Shown here piece by piece: positions 60,241-64,000 of a DNA stretch of 64,000 bases (the first letter of the stretch is position 1; every line of letters begins with the position of its first letter). Position numbers and translations under genes: made by a program. The notes below the pieces were generated by a model that searched no databases, was not told where the DNA came from, and was given only the letters and a program-made list of their open reading frames with translations. Source of the DNA: Luscinia megarhynchos (Eukaryota > Chordata > Aves > Passeriformes > Turdidae); the NCBI GenBank assembly GCA_034336665.1, contig JAPFBE010000033.1, positions 434,001 to 498,000 on the forward strand. Reading direction: 5' to 3'.

Positions 60241-62495
60241 CAAGCCAGGTTGAAGACCCAGGGCAAATACAGCCCCACAAGCAAGAAGTGTGGGTTGGAT
60301 GTGTGGACAGTGATGTGGATTGAGAAGTGGCTGAACAGCAGATTCCAGAGAATTGTAATCAGTAGCACAGGGCCTAGATGGAAGTCTGTCACTAGTGGTG
60401 TCCCTCAGGATTCAATATTTGGCCCAGTATTGTTTAACATGTTCACCAATGAGTTGGTTGAAGGGTTAGATGCCTCCTCAGCACCTTCACTGATGACACA
60501 AAGCTGATAAGAGTGGTTGATACCCCAGGGTGCTGTGTAGGCCTTCAGAAGGACCTCGACAGGTTGGAGAGATGGCAGAGAAGAATCTTCTGAAATTCAG
60601 CAAAGGCAAATGCAGGGTCCTGCACCTGGGGAAAAATAACCTCAGGCACCAGCACAGGCGGGGGTCAGACCTGCTGAAAAGCAGCTCTGCAGAGAAGGAT
60701 CTGGAGGTCCTGGTAGACAACGAGCTGTTTGTAAGCCAGCAGTGTGCCCTTGTCACCAAGAAAACAAATGGTACCATGGGGTGCATTAGGAAGAGCATTG
60801 CCAGCAGGTCAAGGGAGGTGATCCTCCCCCTCTACTCAGCCCTGGTGAGGCCACATCTAGAGCTGGAATGATGTGTCTAGTTCTGGGCTCCTCAGTGCAA
60901 GAGAGACATAGAGCTCCTGGAACGAATCCATTGGAGGGTAATGAGGATAATTAAGGGACTGGAGCATCTCTCTTACAAGGAAAGGCTGAGGGAGTTGGGC
61001 CTGTTCAGCCTTGCAAAGAGATGACTGAGAGGGGACCTCATCATTGTGTATAAATACCTGAAAGGAGGATGCCAAGGAGATGGACCCAGGCTCTTCTTGG
61101 CAGTGCCAAGCAATAGGACATGAGGCAACAGGCAGAAACTGATGCACAGGAAGTTCACCTGAATATGAGGAAGAACTTCTTTACTGTGCAGGTGACTGAG
61201 CACTGGAACAGCGTAGTGAGCTGATGCTGGCTGGATGGTGGGCACTCACCAAAGCCATTCTCTCACTCCCCTTCTCAGCTGGACAGGGGAGAGAAAAATA
61301 ACAAAATATAACAAAGGGTTCATGAGTTAAGAACCAGGAGACATCACTCACCAAATACCGTCATGGGCAAAACAGGCTCAAATTCGAGATATTAATTGAA
61401 ATTATTATTAACGAAATCAGAGCAGGATAATGGGAAGTAAAATAAATCTTAAACCACCTTCCCCCTACCCCTCCATCCTTCCCAGCTCTACCTCCCCCTC
61501 CCCGCCCAGCAGTGCAGGGAGACAGGGAATGGGGATTACGGTCAGTTTATCACACATTCCTGATGCTGCTCGGGGAGAAGAGTCCCTTCTCTGTTCCAGC
61601 ATGGGGACCCTCCCACGGGAGACAGCTCTCAACGAACTTATGCAACATGCGTCCATCTAACTAGCAAAAGTTCTCTGCAAACTGCTGAAATGTGGGTCAC
61701 TCTTTTACAGGGTGCAGTCCTGCAACAACAGGCTGCTCCACCATGGGTCCTCCACAGGCTCACAAGTCCTACCAGCAAACCTGCTCCAGCGTGGGCTCCT
61801 CTCCATGGGTCTGCCAAGAGCCTGCTTCCACTGTTCACAGCCTTCTTTTGGGCATCCACCTGCTCTGGCATGGATCTCCTCCATAGGCTGCAGGTGTATC
61901 TCTGCATCCCCATGGTCCTTCATGGGCTGCAAGGGCACAGCTGCTTCACCATGGTCTTCCCCATGGTCTTCACCACAGACTGCAGGGGAATCTCAGCTCC
62001 TGTACCTGGAGCACCTTCTCCCCCTCCTTCCCCACTGATGGTGTCTGCAGAGCTGTTCCTTTCACATATTCTCACTCTGCTCTCCTCTGGCCACAATTGT
62101 ATCTGCGCAGTAGCCATGGTTTCCCCCCCCCTTCTTAAATATGTTATTACAGAAGTGTTATCACCATTTCTAATTGGCCCAGCCTTGGTCAGTGGCATCT
62201 CTGTCTTGGCGCTGGTTGGAATTGGCTCTGCTGGACATAGAGGAAGCTTCCAGTAGTTTCTCACAGAAGTCACCACTGTAGCCCCCCTGTTACCAAAACC
62301 TGGCCACACAAACCCAATACAGATTACCTAGAGAGGTTGTGGAATCCCCCTCACTGGAAATATTCAAGAACCATCTGGGCACAATCCTCTACCATGTGCT
62401 CTGGGACAATCCTGCTTAAGCAGGGAGGTTGGACCAGATGACCCACTGTGCTCTTTTCCAACCTGAGCATTTCTGTGATTCTGTGATTTCTGTGA
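60241..62495 (+). mobile_element. CR1 LINE (RT C-terminal half to 3' end), interrupted by an LTR
   Basis: 60241-61211 covers the RT GVPQ block, 'VLFNMF' and a frame-shifted catalytic region, then the C-terminal ORF2 (frame 60530-60871). 62322-62495 is its 3' tail ('tagagaggttgtggaatc' to TGTGATTCTGTGATT). The interval is a minus LTR. Confidence 0.9.
61212..62321 (-). mobile_element. ERVL-like solo LTR inside CR1
   Basis: On minus it starts TGTATTGGGTTTGTGTGGCC and ends near 'ccagccagcatca'. It is homologous to 4940-6743. A promoter-like 'catatttaagaagg' lies at ~62130-62145. It sits between 'ggaacag' and 'attacctagagagg' of the CR1; the terminal duplication is decayed (AACAG versus TACAG). 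Confidence 0.85.
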
Positions 62496-63850
62496 AGCAG
62501 CCGCTAGTATCCTGGGAGTTTTTTATGAGCCTAGTTCCACTGCTTTGTCAATTGAGACACATCAGGACTCCCTGGAAGCCACAGGAATTAAAAGGCCCTG
62601 AACCAGATGAGCACTCACCCCCTGAGTCCCTCAGGAAGTGCAGCAAAAGTATCAGAAAAAGGATGGTTCTTGCTGTACACACTCTGACTACCTTGGGGAA
62701 CAGCAGAGCAACTGGCTCAAGAGCAGAGTTGCAGAGACAGACCACTAGACAGACAGACAGCATGCTCAGGGTGGTACAGGCAAAAGAACAGTGTCCTGAG
62801 CAGCTGCCTAATATGTATCTTGGCAAAACCTTGCCTGATCATGGATGAAGCAGAAATTGCAGGCTGGAATCATAAACCCATTGGTTGGTCTGACTTTTGC
62901 TTCCCTGGCCTGCACGGAAATGCAGGAGGAGAGCAGAGATATGGATGACATCCTCTAGCTGGCGAAAGCCACATGGAGGACCTGGTCTTTTACCCACCAC
63001 CAGCTGCTTCATGGGGAGCAGCTGATGGGCAAGTGCTGAAGTGGAATTAAAATAAGCAGGTGCCCTGTTGTGACTACACTCATTAAGGTATGTGTGAGTT
63101 TGCATACTTAAATCGAGACTCAAGTCTGTGCCCTTAGGAGCATCTCTGCCACTGGGATGTATCGCCTGTGCAGGGTCCACACTGGAGTTTCTCCAGGCAA
63201 CCACAGCACAGCTGGATCTGTCTGGGTTGGATGGAGCAATATCCAGGTAGGACCAACAAATCCTCTTTAGAGATGTGATTTCATTGTCCTGGGCTCCGCA
63301 TAAAGATGTCACCCAGTATTGGCCATGGTTCCTCCCAATATCTGCTTCCAAAGTCAGCTGGTATCCATTCAAATCCTCTCTCCCATACAGTTTATGTGTC
63401 TGTTTTCCCTTTTTGTTATTCTTCAGGCTTGGGGTGGGTTTCTGCCCTTCCTTCCAGGCTTTAGTCCCAAGTACTGGCATTTGGCAAGGTAGACTTTGTC
63501 CCCTGCTTGTGTCCATGGCAAAGCAGACCCTGAAACCTCAGTTGGAGGCTCCTGAAGAGAAGCAATCCTGCCTGGAGGCACCATTGAAGTAACTCCCAGA
63601 TAGAGGCACTTTCAGATCTTTTGAGTCAAAAGGTGCTATAAATAAAATATATTAAAGACTGACAAGTTCTTAGTTGCAAACTTGAGTGGGAAAGAATATT
63701 TTCACATCCTCTTTCTAAGCCCATTAACTCTTGGCAGACATGATCATTCAGGTCTTCAGAGTTGAAAACTTCACACAGTATGCAGCATGTTGTGTCTACA
63801 TGCTTCATCTCCAGTTTCAACATCTCTAAAATCTACATTGCCCCTACACT
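62496..63850. other. Interval without recognised repeat; one long unrecognised frame
   Basis: No known element. The minus frame 63516-62839 (225 codons, ATG start) is the longest frame outside repeats and retroviral genes. It has no recognisable domain, signal peptide or membrane segment and no visible exon structure, so it is not called as a gene. Confidence 0.4.
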
Positions 63851-63863
63851 ATATACCCCTAGT

Positions 63864-64000
63864 GTAGTGAACATCCAAATATTGTGTTGTTTTGGGGATG
63901 TGGCAGTTTTGGTTCGAAAGTGGGCGGAAACACCAATTTTGTGTAGTGGTTTTGGTTCGTCAATTTGAATTTTTGTGGCCAACGCACCAATTTATGTGGT
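63864..64000 (+). repeat. Imperfect repeat unit running off the right edge
   Basis: GTTTTGGTTCG occurs at 63906-63916 and 63949-63959, CACCAATTT at 63931-63939 and 63985-63993, and GTGTAGTG at ~63864 and ~63941. This suggests a ~45-55 base repeated unit or the start of an LTR cut by the window end. Confidence 0.5.

Overview
The window looks like a gene-poor, repeat-packed stretch of a bird genome, most likely a passerine. No host protein-coding gene, rRNA or tRNA could be supported. The evidence for a bird is several CR1-type LINEs (RT motifs in order, 3' ends in short ATTCTGTGATT-like repeats), many LTRs of avian ERVL and ERVK style, and no recognisable mammalian SINE or L1. LTR density is so high that a W-chromosome or heterochromatic origin is plausible, but that is inference.

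Left part (1-17 kb): solo LTRs and microsatellites in otherwise unremarkable DNA. An LTR running off the left edge carries a ~680-bp CTTT/CCTT expansion; a second copy at ~10.6-11.5 kb lacks it. Further LTRs lie at 1320-1868, ~2410-2963, 4940-6743 (minus, interrupted by a younger solo LTR with CTAG target duplication), 11934-13139 and ~14148-14700. A CR1 3' end lies at 8695-9290.

Centre (17-34 kb): ERV1 (17.3-25.25 kb, minus strand) is a betaretrovirus-like provirus with two LTRs. Its gag, pro, pol and env remnants carry altered catalytic or metal-binding residues in NC, protease and RT. A long minus LTR (26827-28288) follows, then a minus CR1 split by a ~1-kb LTR-like insertion (28661-32408), then a minus LTR with another solo LTR nested inside it.

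Right part (34-64 kb): ~3.4 kb without recognised elements, LTR and CR1 fragments, then a three-layer nest. ERV3 is an old plus-strand, alpharetrovirus-like pol with an env tail and 3' LTR (44.24-55.34 kb). It is split within RNase H by ERV2 (45400-52482, minus, betaretrovirus-like, near-identical LTRs, GGAAAC target duplication) and again by a solo LTR (52813-53539, CCATC duplication). A plus CR1 (55.5-58.25 kb) is interrupted by two LTRs with clear target duplications. More LTR and CR1 pieces fill the end, and a short repeated motif runs off the right edge.

The elements do not form a host pathway. What can be read is a layered insertion history: CR1s and ERV3 are oldest, ERV1 is intermediate (about 13 substitutions plus a 4-base indel between its LTRs by eye), and ERV2 is youngest (one difference between its LTRs). 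No previously undescribed system was convincingly found. The most notable signals are the mismatch between ERV2's young LTRs and broken genes, ERV1's active-site changes and retained env frame, and ERV1's missing 5' leader.
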